Assembly: GCA_002917775.1 (NCBI GenBank)
Contig: KZ627157.1
Location: forward strand, 1,093,454-1,157,453
DNA length: 64,000 nucleotides
Direction of reading: 5' to 3'
From: Glaciozyma antarctica PI12
Lineage: Eukaryota > Basidiomycota > Microbotryomycetes > Kriegeriales > Camptobasidiaceae
Below are positions 11,024 to 23,204 of the stretch, piece after piece. Numbering within the stretch: the stretch's first letter is position 1; each line of letters begins with the position of its first letter. Made by a program: the position numbers and the translations under genes. The notes under the pieces were generated by a model. It saw only the letters and a program-made list of their open reading frames with translations. It was not told the DNA's origin and made no database searches.

Positions 11024-14000
11024 ATGCCGCCTTTCCCTCTTCCTACCACTAGCTCTGAACACCCCCAGACAGCTCCGCCTTCCCCCTCCTCCGCCGCGTC
11101 CTCCACCAATGCTCCCGCAACATTCACCTCTCTCCTCAAGGGCTTCGTTCGGGGAGCCAAGGCGCACAGCACGACCTCTTCCAGCGACTCGGGATCGAAC
11201 ATTTCGGCCACGCCGAGTGGAGCAAGCACGGCGAGGGCAGGGAGCCTGAGGGAGTCAGGAACACGAGCATCGCGGCCGGGCATGGTCGGTAGCTCGAGTC
11301 GCTCTGCGGGAGTCAGGCCTTCGCGGAGCGCGACCGTCGATCTGGTCCCGACCGTTCCCCGGCGTGAAGAGTCGGTGGTGGAGCCTCTCGATCCGCTGAT
11401 GGGAACGGGCGCGACGAGGGGGGACGCGGGCGGCAAGGCTCTCCCAGGACCGTCGCGAGGAGGCTTCATCGTGGCGCCGCACCCCGCTGCAAGACAATCA
11501 ACGAGTACCGTCGAAAGGCTCCACAGCAACGCCACCGCCTCGACCTCGAAGCTCAGCAGCGCGTCGGGTCCGTCGCGCCCTCCATCTCTTCGCCGCGAGT
11601 CGGTCGAGTTCGTCGAGCCCATCGTCCCCGCCGAGCCGGAAGGCGCACCCGTACTACCACCCTCCAAGATCCTCCCACGACTCTCCACTCTCGCGCAAGA
11701 ATCCTCTGACGTCGTCAAGCTGGTCCCCCTTCTCCGACTCCTCTCGCAGAGCGTCGCGCTCTACCCCTTCCCTCCACCCTCTCTCGCCGCGACTTCTCTC
11801 TCCGAAGCTCTCGCCAGGCACGGCACCACCACCAACGGCCATCGCACACCTCAATCGGCCGAAGGGCTGTCCGTTCTTCCTACCCCCACGCCGCTTCAAA
11901 TCTACGTCTCGCAATCCCATCTCCTTTCGTCCGCATCGCCGCCGGTGGTTCGGGCCGCGCTACTGGAGCTCAAGAAGGCGTGCGTTGACGCCAGCATTGG
12001 CTCCATGGGAGGGATAAAGGAGGGGGAGAAGGCGGTGTACTGGGACGAGGCGAGGCGCTGGTCGGACGAAGCGAAGGTCGAGGTCGACGATGGACAAGGC
12101 GGGACGCGATGGGTCCTGCCGGATTCCGAGCGGGAGGCGCTGGTGGCGATCTTGTCGTCGCTCACGAAGGGCGGAAGGGACTTGTCGGACGTTCCTGGCC
12201 TCGTCGCTCTCCTCTGCACCTATGTCACCGACTCCCTCCCCTTACCCCTCCCCATCTCTCCCCTTTTCGATCCGACTCTCTCAACCTCCTTCAAAAGAAC
12301 GACACCTCCCACTCCCGCACCCCACACCAGCTCTCTCGCCCTCCTCACCGCCCTCCACAAGTTCTCCGCGCCACACATCTACACCGCCTCGACCCTTCTC
12401 GCCCTGCGCGCCGCTCTGGAAGTCGCTAAGCTGCAAGAAGAGCGCGATATCGGTGGTCAGAACGACGTCGGCGTCCTGCCCTTCCTCGGCGCCGTCGTCC
12501 GGTTCGGCGAAGTCACGGGCGGCAAGACGGCGCGGAAAAAGCAGGATCTGATGGAGAGATCCCGTGAGGGAGGTCCGCTCGGGGAGAACGAAGGCGACGA
12601 GATTCTCCGCGAAGTCGTCTCCGTTGTCGCGAGGATGATCGGCTGCGAGGGTCTCGTCGGCGTCGTCGAAGTTCAAGCCGGCAAGCCACTCGCCAAGGTC
12701 CACAACGAGCGCACGAAGCCCAGCGTCCTCCCTCTCGCCCTCGAGCTCATGCGAGACCTCCTTCGCTCGCCCGCCAACCAGGCCCTCAAATCTCTCCGCA
12801 ACACCCTCGTCGCCCCTCCCTCGACCACTCCTCGTCCTCCGACTCCCGTCCTCCTCCTCGTCGGCGCTCTACGATCTCTTCGAAAAGCTCTTGCAGAGCA
12901 CTCCGCCGACGCCGAAGCCAGCATCAGCCGCGGAGAGTCGACCTCCCTTACGACGGGCGAATCGCGATGGCCGAGCATGCTCTCCCTCGGACTCCCCTTC
13001 CTCTGGAGCGGGCTCTGCCGTGTTATGCAGTGGAATTCGCGCCACGTTGATGGCGAGGTCCTGCGGCTGATCGAGGAGCGTCTTGAGGCTGCCGCGCGTG
13101 CAGGAGCTCGAGCCAGGGAGGCGGCGGCGGCGTTGGCTAATACGCCGGAGGGAGTTGGAGCTCGAGCGAAAGAGCTTGACGAGGGAGAGGGAGGAGTGAG
13201 TTACGAAGATTGGGATATGGCGATCGATGCGTTGGATAGGACGAGGTGGCATATCAGAGCTTGGGAGGAGCTGAAGTGTCGACCCTGGGTGATGGATGAT
13301 GATGGTGCGCGCTGTTTTTCTCTTCGCATACCTGCACGACTAACCTTGACGCTACAGACGCAGTCGACGAGCACGAGTCTGGTACAGCTCTTGCACAGAC
13401 TTCTCTCAAGCGTGCCGCTAACACTCCTACCGACACAGATTCCGAGGACGAGCAGCCTCAGCACTTTACGCAGCGAGCCAGCGTCCTTACCGCCTTTGCC
13501 CTCCTCCTCCGGACGATCGTCAAAGCCTGGCACGCGCCAGGGTATTCGGGACCTTCAGGACGCCTCTTCACCCTCCTCATCTCCCTCGCGCCCCACCTTT
13601 CCGATACCTACGCCTTCGCCGTCCTCGAGCAGTGCGAGATCAACGGGCTCTGCCTTCCCTCCCACCCCGAATGGCTCGCTCGGATCCAGGAGGTCGTCAA
13701 GGCATTCTACGTCGTCCCGAGCGGCAGCTCGCGATTGAGCCGGAGGAGTGCGTCGCCCGCCACCCGACGAAGGACGATCCAGCTTCTCGCGTCTCTTCAT
13801 GGCCACCTTCGTCTCTTCCCCACCGCCCGCGAGACGCTGGTCGGCACCGTCATCATGCCGCTGTTGGAGGCGACCTGCGAGATGGAGACGGACGTCAGCG
13901 TCGCCGACGTGCTCATCAAGTTGCTGGCTGAAGTCGGTCGGGACGCGCTCGTCGATGACGAAGATGCGGAGGAGGCGTCAGGAGCATTCGACCGCCTTCG

Positions 14001-17000
14001 ACTTCTCCTCGTTCGCGTTGCGAAGGGATCCGTCAAGCCCGGCGATCGCTACTCCTCCTCAGTCCCTACCACGCCCAAGCCAAAGGCCGGCGCCGCCCTC
14101 TCCTCCCTTTCGAAGTACCACAAGGATAGCTCGCCGTCGACCATGCGATCCTCCCCTTCGATCTCGGCCCCCATGTCGAGCTCTCAGCAACTGCCTTCTA
14201 CCGGCGAGTCCAGGGACGTCTGCGTAATTGCCGTCATCGCCCTCACTTCCCTCTTCCACGCCTGTCTCGCCCACTCGACTCGGCAGGCATCTGAGAAGGC
14301 CGTCGTCGTCTTCCGCGACCTCCTCGCCCTCCTCCTTCCCTCTCTCCACGCCGACTCTCCCGATAACGTCATCCCCGTACGGACCCGCTTCGCCGTTCTC
14401 CAGTGGCTCGTGCGTCTGCGAGCGGACGCCGCGCATCGCATCAACTGGGTCAAGGACGTCGACATTTCCGGCCCGGCAGCGATTCTTCGGCGGCAAGCAG
14501 ACGTCGCGTCGGAAGCTGTCACGGAGGCGCTCTCTGTGGCTGTCGGTCGCCCTGTGGAGGAAGGCTCGTCCGAAGCGAGAGGAAGGACAGCGCGAGGACA
14601 ACCTTCGGATCGAACGGGCAGGAACCTCAGCGGGAGTCGCCTTCGCCTTGGCAGCGAGGAGCGAAGCCCGAATCGAGGGAGCACCAGTCGTTCGCGAGCA
14701 CCATTCGGAGCCGTTAGCTCCACTCCGACGCTTTGGACCGTACCGGAATCGCTCCCGTTCGACTTCGGGTCGGAGGTCGCGTCGATTGGCGGAGACGGTC
14801 TCGCTTCGTTCGACCACAACCGCCTGCGAAATTGGACGGAGGAGGAGGACCCAGGCACCGGGCTGATGAAGGTCAAGGAGGTCGAGGATCTCTCCGCGCC
14901 AGAGGATTGGATGGTCGTCCTTCCCGTCTCGGAGTACCTCAAGGCGATCAACCACCTCCTCCAGCACGAACCGGAATGGGAGCTCGTCTCCTATATCCTC
15001 TGCCACCTCCCCGAGCAGCTCAGCAACAAGCACTTCGCCTGCGGTCCTCGCGCGGCGCAGCAGCTCCACGGTCTCCGCCAGCTCCTCTGCGGCGGTCTGC
15101 GAGGCGGAGAGCGCGTCTTTCTCGCCGACGTCGTCCTCCCTCCCGGCCTCAAGCGTGCCGAGGTCCACGCCTTAGCGTACCAGTGCCTTTCGACGCTCAT
15201 CGCCTACCGGAGCCTCTTCAACAAGCAGCACCAGGACGACCTCGTCGACACGTTCATGTACGGCCTCGGCAACCCTCGAGACACGGCCAAGCCGTGCATT
15301 CACGCTCTCGCCATGGCCGCTTTCGAGCTTCGCCCGTCAATGACGAAGCACCTCGCCGAGATCGTTCGCCACCTCCAGAAGATCATCTCCTCCGCGACGC
15401 TCGGCGTCCACATCCTCGAGCTCATCGCCGGCGTCGGCCAGCAGCCCGGCCTCTACGCCAACTTCACCGAGATCGACTTCCAGACCGTCTTCGGGATCGC
15501 GCTCAAGTACATCCAGGCGCACAACGAGCGACCGCCGGACAGCGAGGCCGAGGAGGGAATCGAGTACGCCTTCTCCCAATACGTCTTCCTCCTCGCCTAC
15601 TACGTTATCGCCGCGTGGTACATGGCGTTGCGGTTGACGGAGAGGCCGAAATACGTCCCGTTCCTCACTCGACGGCTCATCCAGGCGAACGAGGGCAAGC
15701 CCGAGATCGACGAGCCGACCGAGGTGTGCTTCGACATGATCGCTCGCTACGCCTACTCGAACGCGGATCCTCGTCCTCGCCTGAGCGCCTTCGACAAGAT
15801 GATCACGACGGGACGTACCGCGACTACCTCGTCGTCGAAGACGTGGATCGTCGGGCACGCGACCGTGACGGTCAAGAGCACGCCGGCGCCAGCTTGGGTC
15901 GAGGTCACGATTCGACGAGCGTCGGGAGTCGTCAAGATGCTCTGGGAGCTACAGAACATCAGCGGCGTGCAGGCGACGTCGGACGTCGACTCCATCGCGA
16001 TGTACCTCCGCCATCGCGAAACCGCACAGGTCTCGCACGGACTCCCCTCCATCATCAACGAAGCCCTCTCTTCCCTTCCCACGTCGCCTCGACAGCCCCA
16101 CCTCGGCCACCGCGCGCGATCGCAGTCGTTCTCCGGCACCTCCTCCTCGCCACTCTCCCCCGAGGCGATGATCCAGACAAATACCGTCTCGGCGGCTATC
16201 AACTCGGCGGCGACCATCTCCGCGCAACCGACGCTCGAATCTGGCGTCCTCGCGGTCGACCCGAGCTTCTTCACCCTCCAACTCTCCTCCTTCCCCGAAT
16301 TCGGCCCCAGCGGACCTCCCCTCCTCGTTCCGAGCGACCCCGGCTCGCAACGAGGAATCACGGCGCTCGACAGGCTTCCCGTCGTCGACTTCCACAAGAT
16401 CGGCGTCCTATACGCCGGCCCAGGACAGCGGACCGAGCGAGAGATCCTCAGCAACACGCACGGATCCAAGGCGTACATCGAGTTCATCTCGTCGCTCGGC
16501 AGCCTCGTTCGGCTCAAGGGGAGTCGGGAGCTCGACATCTACGCTGGCGGTCTCGACCAGGAGAGCGACATCGACGGTCGCTGGACGTACCTCTGGGACG
16601 ACGACATCGCGCAAATGGTCTTCCACGTCGCGACTCTCATGCCTACGTCGCCCGAGACGGACCCGCAGGCGACGCTCAAGAAGCGCCACATCGGCAACGA
16701 CTTTGTCAAGGTCGTCTTCAATGATTCCGGCGCGGAATTCGCGTTCGACACCCTTCCCGGCGACTTCAACTTCGTCAACATCGTCATCCAGCCTCACACC
16801 CCCGCCGGCAACCCCCTGGAGCGGCCCAGAAATGACGAACAACGCCGAGTTCTTCAAGGTGTCGATGCAGTGCCGCCCGGGCATGCCAGAAGTCGGACCG
16901 CTCGGCGCGTTCAAGATGGTGACGGGCTCGTCGCTCCCCGCCTTCGTTCGGCAGCTCAGCCTCCACTCGAACATCTTCGCTCAGATCTACCTCGCCTCGG

Positions 17001-17191
17001 TCGGGTTCGAAGCGCGGCAAGGGACGCAGAAGCTCGAGTACAGCTCCAATTGGCGCAAGAGGCTGCAGCAGATCAAGCTCCTCAAGTCGAGGATCCTCCA
17101 GGCGCAGGGAACCGCTCCTGTCGATCCGGTGGCGACGCCTTTGGATCTCGATGCGGCGGAGGCTTCGAGGATGTTTACGGCGTGGCTTTGA
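11024..17191 (+). CDS. TSC2: Tuberin, Rheb GTPase-activating protein
   Basis: A very long gene (about 2,000 residues) with one clear coding intron (13305-13357). The first part is low-complexity Ser/Pro-rich, then HEAT-like helical repeats. The C-terminal Rap/Ran-GAP domain is diagnostic: DFHKIGVLYAGPGQRTEREI, YIEFISSLGSLVRLKG, then HIGNDFVKVVFNDSG, where the conserved NDxV Asn is the catalytic 'asparagine thumb'. NAEFFKVSMQCRPGMPEVGP and SLPAFVRQLSLHSNIFAQIY follow. Tuberin with hamartin (TSC1) switches off Rheb and so TORC1 and nutrient uptake. Between IQPHTPAGNPLER (frame 1) and EMTNNAEFFKVS (another frame), near 16815-16840, a one-base shift interrupts the GAP domain with no intron able to explain it. 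I suspect a sequencing indel, since conservation is intact on both sides. A 3'-UTR intron (GTGCGT to GCGCAG, about 17195-17249) follows the stop. Confidence 0.9.
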
Positions 17192-17550
17192 GGGTGCGTC
17201 CTTCTCGCTCTCTTTTGCGGGGCTGAGCTGACTCCTTTTTTTGCGCAGGCGAAGCTGGGAGAGGGGGAGTTCGCTCGCGCTTGGATTGTACGAAGATTGG
17301 AGCTGGATGTGCGCTGTTCCTCCTTTGTCGTCGGAAACCCAAGCTGACGTCGCTTGCAGAGCTAGGATGTTTATGGGAGGGAGCGTCGTATCGAAAGGGG
17401 GAGTCTGGAGTATCTTGGGAGGTCACTTGTTGCGAAATCACTCAGCGCTGCGATGGAACCAAGGCTCTCATCTCCTGCTCGTTGCTCGCCAAACTCGTTA
17501 AAGTCAAGCTCAGTAGCTCGGCTTCTTTGCTCGCTAGTGCTCAAAGGCTG
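17192..17550. other. Convergent 3' region of TSC2 and ferroportin genes
   Basis: About 360 bp between two stops on opposite strands. It contains the TSC2 3'-UTR intron just after the stop and otherwise no supported coding sequence. Confidence 0.5.
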
Positions 17551-19970
17551 TCATTTCGTCTTGCGGAGGATCAACTCGGTCCACCCCAGGTGGAAGATAT
17601 GCCCTCTCTCCTGCCTCGAATAATACAGATAACTAACGGCACCCAACGAGACGCTCCCGAACGAGACCAGCGCAGCCCACTTGAACTGCGACGGGCGATA
17701 CAGAACCATCGTGAGGGAGTACCTGCGTCGAGAGATCAGCGTCTTCGTCCAGCGGGCGAGAGAGAGACGTACTTGAGGAGGTCGAGAACGTTTTGAAGAG
17801 AATATTGGAGGGCGGTCCTGGAGTGGAGAGGGTTAGCGGGAAGAAGCGGGAGAGGGAGAGGGACGCACAAGCTGTTGCGGCGAGGGTGGTCTTGCAGCGT
17901 CATTTGAAGTTCCTTGAGCTGGCAAAGATCGAACGACCATAGCCCGATCCGCGATAGAGCCATTCCTAGATTTGTGAAGGAGTCAGTAGCGCAAGGAGGG
18001 AGACCGAGGGAGAGAACGTACCCGTGAAGAGCATTGCAGCGTTCCAGGCGACGCCTCGCTCGCCTTCCGGAGGCGCGCCGACGAAGAACGACAGAAGTAC
18101 TGGGATCAAGCAGACGACTTCCGAGCTGTGCATGGTCCGTCAGCTTCGTAGAGGAAACGGCGAGAGAGAGACGCACAGGATGCTCCAGGTTCCTGCTCGC
18201 ACGACGCCGATGCGGTTCTCCATCCAAGGCATTCCTGCAGGACGAGGTCGTAAGTAAACTTTCCTGAACGCAGGTGAGCGACGTACCGACGGTGCCTATG
18301 AGTCCAGTCGCGACGCAAGCTCCTCGCATTCCAGCCAAGAACGCGTCGTCCCAGTTGTGCGATTTTAGGAACGAGAGCATCGCACCGTCGAAGCTGCGAG
18401 ACGGAAAATCAGAATCTGATTCACCTCATATCACAGAGCGGAGGAGCTTACGAAAGTACGCTGAGGTACAGCAGGGCGATAGCGAGGGAAGACGGAAAGA
18501 TAGGCGAGAGGATGAACTCCTTCCAGTCGTTCGCCATCTGCTTGAGGCGCGGAAGAAACTGCTTGCGGCGATGGTCGAGGCGTTCGGAGAAACTCTGAAG
18601 CTGAGCGGTCGCGCGAGCTTCTTCACGGAGGCGGTGGCGCTCGAGGTTGCGGACTGCTTCTTCTTCGGCGAGGATGGGGAGACGGCGGTACACGACGTCG
18701 ATCCCTGTGCGTCGAGGAGGTGTCAGAGAAGTCTTTATCGGAAAGGGAGAGCACGTACAGACGAACTCAAAGATCATCGAGACCACTGCGAGGAGGAGGG
18801 CGAGTTTGTCAATGCCCGAGATTGTTGAGCGAAATCATCAACGCACGACCGAATCCGAGCATGAAAGCGACACTGAAAGGGTAGGAAACGACCGTTGTAA
18901 GGAGAGACACAAAGAGCGGCGCCACGAGCTTGGTGATGAGGTCGATTCGTCGCAGATATCTGGGAGGAGGTGTCATCGGAGACCGAAAGTATTAGGGAGC
19001 TCTTAAACGAACGTATTCAACCGCGTGAGCTTCTTCGCGGAGCCTTGTGCGATCACGGTTACCCAGTCTCGCTCGATAGATACGCTGATGGCGATCTGCG
19101 CGTTCAAAACGTTAGCGACCCTGACCGGGAGACGAAAGCAGGCGGAATACGCACTGTCGCCAGATTCAAGATCGAGGAGAAGACGACCACCAGTCCGAAG
19201 AGTCCCCAGACGATCGTTCCGTCGGTTCCTACTCTGGCTGCGGTCCTGAGCTTTAAGAAGAGGATCAAGAAGCAGGCACTGCGAAGGCAGTCGTCAGCGG
19301 ACGGAACGCGCGGGGAGCCCGTTCCAAGTTGAGCATCTCCCAGACCAAACGATGGATGACTTACTACGCCAGGCATACGGAGAACTTCTGGAGGACGATG
19401 CAGGACCGAACGAATCGCAGACGTGGTCGCGCATCGACGAGGTTGCCCTACAAACCGCAGAACGTTATCGTCTGGAGTAATTTCTCTCCCACTCGTCTCC
19501 TCTGCAATCTCACTAACGATCCAGCCTGCTCCGATGATCGCTAAGCCGGTGCAGCAGAAGCCGCTGCGAGAAAAGCGTCAGCTTTACTCCTCGCAATGGG
19601 GAGAGATCTTATTAACAAGATGGAAGCAGGTAAGAGCGTGTCGGGGAAGAGCGTGATAAGGTAGAGACTGGGTGGGCAGCAGGTGGTCAGTCGTGAGGCA
19701 CCGCCGGGTCCCAAGGTTATGGGAAGGAGCAGCGTACTAGCTGGCGAACTCGTACGACCGCTGGCCCCAGGTGCTGTGAGCAGGTAAGGATGAGCTGTGC
19801 GCCGTTGCGGAGGTGGTGGCGGCGGCTCACCTGGAGACGTGCTGAGCTGCGAGAGAGAAGAGAGCGCGAAGGTCGAGGTGATCGTCGTCCGCTTCTTCTG
19901 CTGCAGTTGCTGCAGGCTCTGGAGGTTCGTCTGTCGTAGCTGAGAGTTGCTTCAGCTCGACTGAGTCCAT
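17551..19970 (-). CDS. Ferroportin-type iron exporter (SLC40A family)
   Basis: About a dozen short exons. The start at 19970 gives MDSVELKQLSATTDE..., a hydrophilic acidic leader, then after splicing STWGQRSYEFA, LYLITLFPDTLLPASIFGF and GNLVDARPRLRFVRSC, the N-terminal helices of ferroportin. Internal segments include ACFLILFLKLRTAARVG, ERDWVTVIAQGSAKKLTRLN and MRGACVATGLIGTVG. The C-terminal half has MALSRIGLWSFDLCQLKELQ and LQNVLDLLKYSLTMVLYRPS, the best family signature. Ferroportins export Fe2+ across plasma or internal membranes; in a yeast-like fungus a vacuolar or plasma membrane site is possible. The stop (TGA) is at 17551-17553. The first exon sits in a block duplicated on the other side of an assembly gap (see repeats), so the start and promoter are the least certain parts. 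Confidence 0.85.
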
Positions 19971-20053
19971 CGGAGAACGCAGCGAAAGGAGAGAGAGAGA
20001 GAGAGAGAGGAGGAGTTGGCAATTGGAGCAAGGCGAAAGGGGAGCGATCTAAT
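19949..20053. repeat. Direct repeat, copy 1, abutting the N gap
   Basis: A 105-bp block holding the ferroportin start codon on the minus strand, a (GA)n run and a conserved tail. It ends exactly where the N run begins and is repeated almost base for base at 20149-20255. The few differences lie around the (GA)n tract. Confidence 0.9.
19989..20011. repeat. (GA)n microsatellite in the ferroportin 5' leader
   Basis: Dinucleotide run directly upstream of the ferroportin start codon (minus strand); a longer version is at 20188-20212 in the second repeat copy. Such a run commonly causes assembly breaks, which fits the gap beside it. Confidence 0.8.
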
Positions 20054-20148
20054 NNNNNNNNNNNNNNNNNNNNNNNNNNNNNNNNNNNNNNNNNNNNNNN
20101 NNNNNNNNNNNNNNNNNNNNNNNNNNNNNNNNNNNNNNNNNNNNNNNN
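20054..20148. other. Assembly gap (95 N)
   Basis: A run of 95 unknown bases placed between the two copies of a direct repeat. True content and length are unknown. Confidence 0.99.
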
Positions 20149-20255
20149 GCTTCAGCTCGACTGAGTCCATCGGAGAACGACAGCGAGGGAGAGAGAGAGA
20201 GAGAGAGAGAGGCGGAGTTGGCAATTGGAGCAAGGCGAAAGGGGAGCGATCTAAT
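20149..20255. repeat. Direct repeat, copy 2, abutting the N gap
   Basis: A 107-bp near-copy of 19949-20053 that begins exactly at the gap edge. It differs by an extra base before the (GA)n tract, a longer tract and one or two substitutions. It could be a real tandem duplication of the ferroportin first exon start or an unmerged contig overlap. Confidence 0.9.
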
Positions 20256-20491
20256 CGACAGGAAAAAAAAGAAAACCGCAACGGGGGTCGAATCCATCGC
20301 GTGTGCACTCGCTCGCTGCCCTGATCTTCGCTGATTTCGTTGCTGGTTTGGCGAACAAGTGGAGAGGCTAATGCCGAGCAAGAGACATCAAAAAAGGCAG
20401 ACCCCGAACGCCAACGCTAAAGCTCTCCTCCTTGGGTATACATACAACTGGTTCCAGTGATGCAGTGGGTATTCAAGAGTATGAGGTATCG

Positions 20492-23204
20492 CTATCTCCT
20501 AGAAAGGGTGCCGAACGAGTTGGGGGTAAAGGTAGAGACGGGAGATGGGCGTTTCGGAGGGTGAGCCAGGTCGAACGCAAACGGCGAAACGGCCTCCTCC
20601 TCCTCCTCCTCGACCTCCTCCGGCTCCTCAACGACCTCTTCTAACTCCCCAGCTTTCACCCTCCTCCTCCACGCACTTCCCCTCCCCATCGCTTCCCCCT
20701 CCCTCGCCTCCCTCTCCATCCACAACAGCGCCTCCCCAGCCTTCCTCATCCTCTCCTCCTCTTCCCCCTCCTCCTCATTCCCAACTCTCCACCACCTCTC
20801 CTGCACCCCCTTTGCCTCCTCCCACTTCTCCTGCCCCGCCAACGCCTTCACCAATTCCGCACTCTGCGCTCCTCGAACCCTCACCCCCCTCCCCACCGCA
20901 GCGTCAAACGTCCTCAACGCCGCTTCCGTCCCCATCCTCGCGCGCGAGATGCGTGCACCGGCAAGTCTAAGGAATCCCTGGATGAGGAGGGAGAACGTCG
21001 TTGAATTGGGGACGGCACCAGCGCCGACGAGAGAGTTGTAGACCGCTCCTGCGCCATCGACGTCCGAGGCGTTGAGGCGGGGACGAAAGATGTGCGAGGC
21101 GAGGAGAGCGTTCCAGGTGTCGATGGTCGGGGAGTGGCCGTCGTCGACGAGGTGCTTGAACGCCCTAACGGCTTCGCGGCGACGATCCTTCGCTGAAGTC
21201 GAGAGGAGCCGGAGGACGCCATTGTACGCTTCTAGCGGAACTCGTGCGCTCCCCCTCCTCTCTCGACGACGGAAGAGCTCGAGCATCTGCAGGTTCTTGA
21301 CCAGCCCTCCCGCGCGCACCGTCGCTCCCAATACCGTCCCCGCGATCCTCGCATCCACGCGTCCAGTCGCTTCGTAATCTACAATCACTCGCGCAGTCTC
21401 CTCGATACTCCCTCGCGCGCCGAGCGAGCGCCAGAGGAGTCCCCAGAGGCCTTTGGGGAGGGAGAGTCCGTCGGCGGACAAGTCGATGTAGAGTCGTAAG
21501 GCAAAGGGATGGTCGGCGTGCGCGCCTTCTGCAGCGTGGCGGAGGAGGTGGGCGAGGGAGGGGGAGAGGGAGGCGTGCCATGCGAAGGGCGTTCGCGAGT
21601 CGGGTGGGCAGCGAGTGCGGAGGGAGGTGTAGAGGTTGCGGGAGAGGGGAATCGAAGGGGCGTGAGTGGTCGCGGCGAATAAGAGGCGGTGAGATTGGGC
21701 TAGAAGGAGGGGCGGCGAGAGGTGGGTCATGGCGAGAGTGGTGGCGAGGGAGAGGGAAGGGGAGGGAGGACCGGGGAGGCGAATGCGAGAGGTGAGGGTG
21801 CAGGCGTGCTGTACGAGGGAGGATAGGAGGAAGAGGGATGAGATGGAATGGGACGAGGGGTCGTCCTGGCCAAAGACGGTCTCCCAGAGTCGAAGCGCGA
21901 CAAAGAGCCATTGCTCCTTCTCGGCCTCGCTCAGTCCTTCGCGCTCAAAGACAATCCACCTGGCAAAGGCGAGCGTCGGATCCTTGGCTCGTGCTTCCTC
22001 CCGCTCCAGTCCCGCCAGTCGCTCCTCGAGCAGCGCATCGAGCCTCGACGTCCCTTGCGACCTCCCACTCCCGCATGCCGCATCGAGCGCCTCGCGTCCA
22101 ACCGCATACGGATCCACCGTCGTCTCGTGCTCCCGCATAATCTTGAGCAGCGCAGCCTTGGTTGGGAGTTGGGAATGGTCGAGCATCGCATGGAGGTGGG
22201 TTCGCGCATCGGTGGGATCTCGGTGAAAGAGGGTGACGAGGAGGTTGGAGGCGATGGGAGATCGGACGGGTTCATCAGGCGGTCGAGTCATCGCCACCGC
22301 CCGACGGAAGAGTGCTGCTGAGGTCCTCGCGGCAGATTCGTCGCGCAAGACGACGATGAGAGCGAACCGTTCGAGCGTGGCCGCGTCCCGCTTCTCCTCC
22401 TGGAACGATTCCGACGGGAGCTCGAGAAACTCGTCCCGTAGTTCGGCCATATAAGCTCGACGCGCGACCTCAGCTGGGTCGTTGCCGCCCTCCGCCTCTC
22501 CCTTGCGCGCCTTGGACACCCGTCTCAGCTCGTCCCACCTCACGCCAACTCCAAACATGCTCCTCGTCTGCTGCACTCTTAAGCTCCATCCTCGCTCCCT
22601 GGCATAGTTCCGCAAGAGCTTGAGCACGCTCCAGACCTCGGCGGGGTTGGGTACTTCTGCTCCGAGAGGTCGGTCGGCGCGAGAGGAGAGGGCGAAGAGG
22701 GCGTCAAAGGTGGTTCGAGGGAGGGAAGCACGCTCGTCAGGGAGTAGTCGGGAGAAGACGGAGCGGCATAGGCTGCGATTGGAGGTGGCCAAGGCGGAAG
22801 AGAGGTCGTCGAGAGTGGTGGGAGAGGTCGAAGGGATGGGAAGAGGACGAGGCGCAGCCGAGTGAGGAATCTTGCTGGTCGAAGCCTGCGTATAGTCTCA
22901 GTTAGCGCCGTTGGACTGGGAGCTGTTTGAAGGGAGCTAGCCTTGGGAGACGCCTGCAGACGAGCAGAGGTCGTGTGCAACTCCCTCGCGACCTGCAAAG
23001 ACGAACACGCGTTAGCTCCGGCTTCGAGCAGTGTGTTCAGCTAGGACGTACTCCATCCTTGTTTGCTCCTCCTGCTACGGTAGCTGCAGCGCGACTTGGA
23101 CGAGGTTGAAGAGGCGATCCGCACTGGCAAAAGTTGCGAGGTTGTCGTCGGCTGTTCTGAGCTCGAGGGATTGATTGTCGGAGTCGAGGGAGCACTCCAG
23201 ACAT
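20492..23204 (-). CDS. Pentatricopeptide-repeat (PPR) protein, probably mitochondrial
   Basis: One long 3' exon of about 780 codons plus two short 5' exons. The proposed N-terminus (start 23204, MSGVLPRLRQSIPRAQNSRR) is basic and Ser-rich, followed by VARELHTTSARLQASPK, a convincing mitochondrial presequence. The body has paired helices of PPR type, for example LEAYNGVLRLLSTSAKDRRR, AFKHLVDDGHSPTIDTWNAL, and VYNSLVGAGAVPNSTTFSLL followed by IQGFLRLAG. PPR proteins bind organellar RNA and act in its processing or translation; the target is unknown. The C-terminus is a long acidic Glu-rich stretch, then LAHPPKRPSPVSTF. The intron at 22886-22941 must use a GC donor to keep phase (AAG|GCTAGC ... 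CGCAG). The first exon was chosen by phase and is less certain than the rest. Confidence 0.75.

Noticed and set aside
11654-17020. Many long antisense ORFs across TSC2, up to ~660 codons
   Set aside because: They are shadows of the GC-rich coding frame; none has domain-like sequence, and the sense frame carries the tuberin domains.
19949-20255. Terminal repeats of a mobile element around the N gap
   Set aside because: The repeated block is the ferroportin first exon and leader itself, with no element-like ends or target duplication; an assembly artefact or local duplication is simpler.
20283-20303. T-arm-like sequence (GGGTCGAATCC) suggesting a tRNA
   Set aside because: No matching acceptor, D or anticodon arms at proper spacing on either strand.
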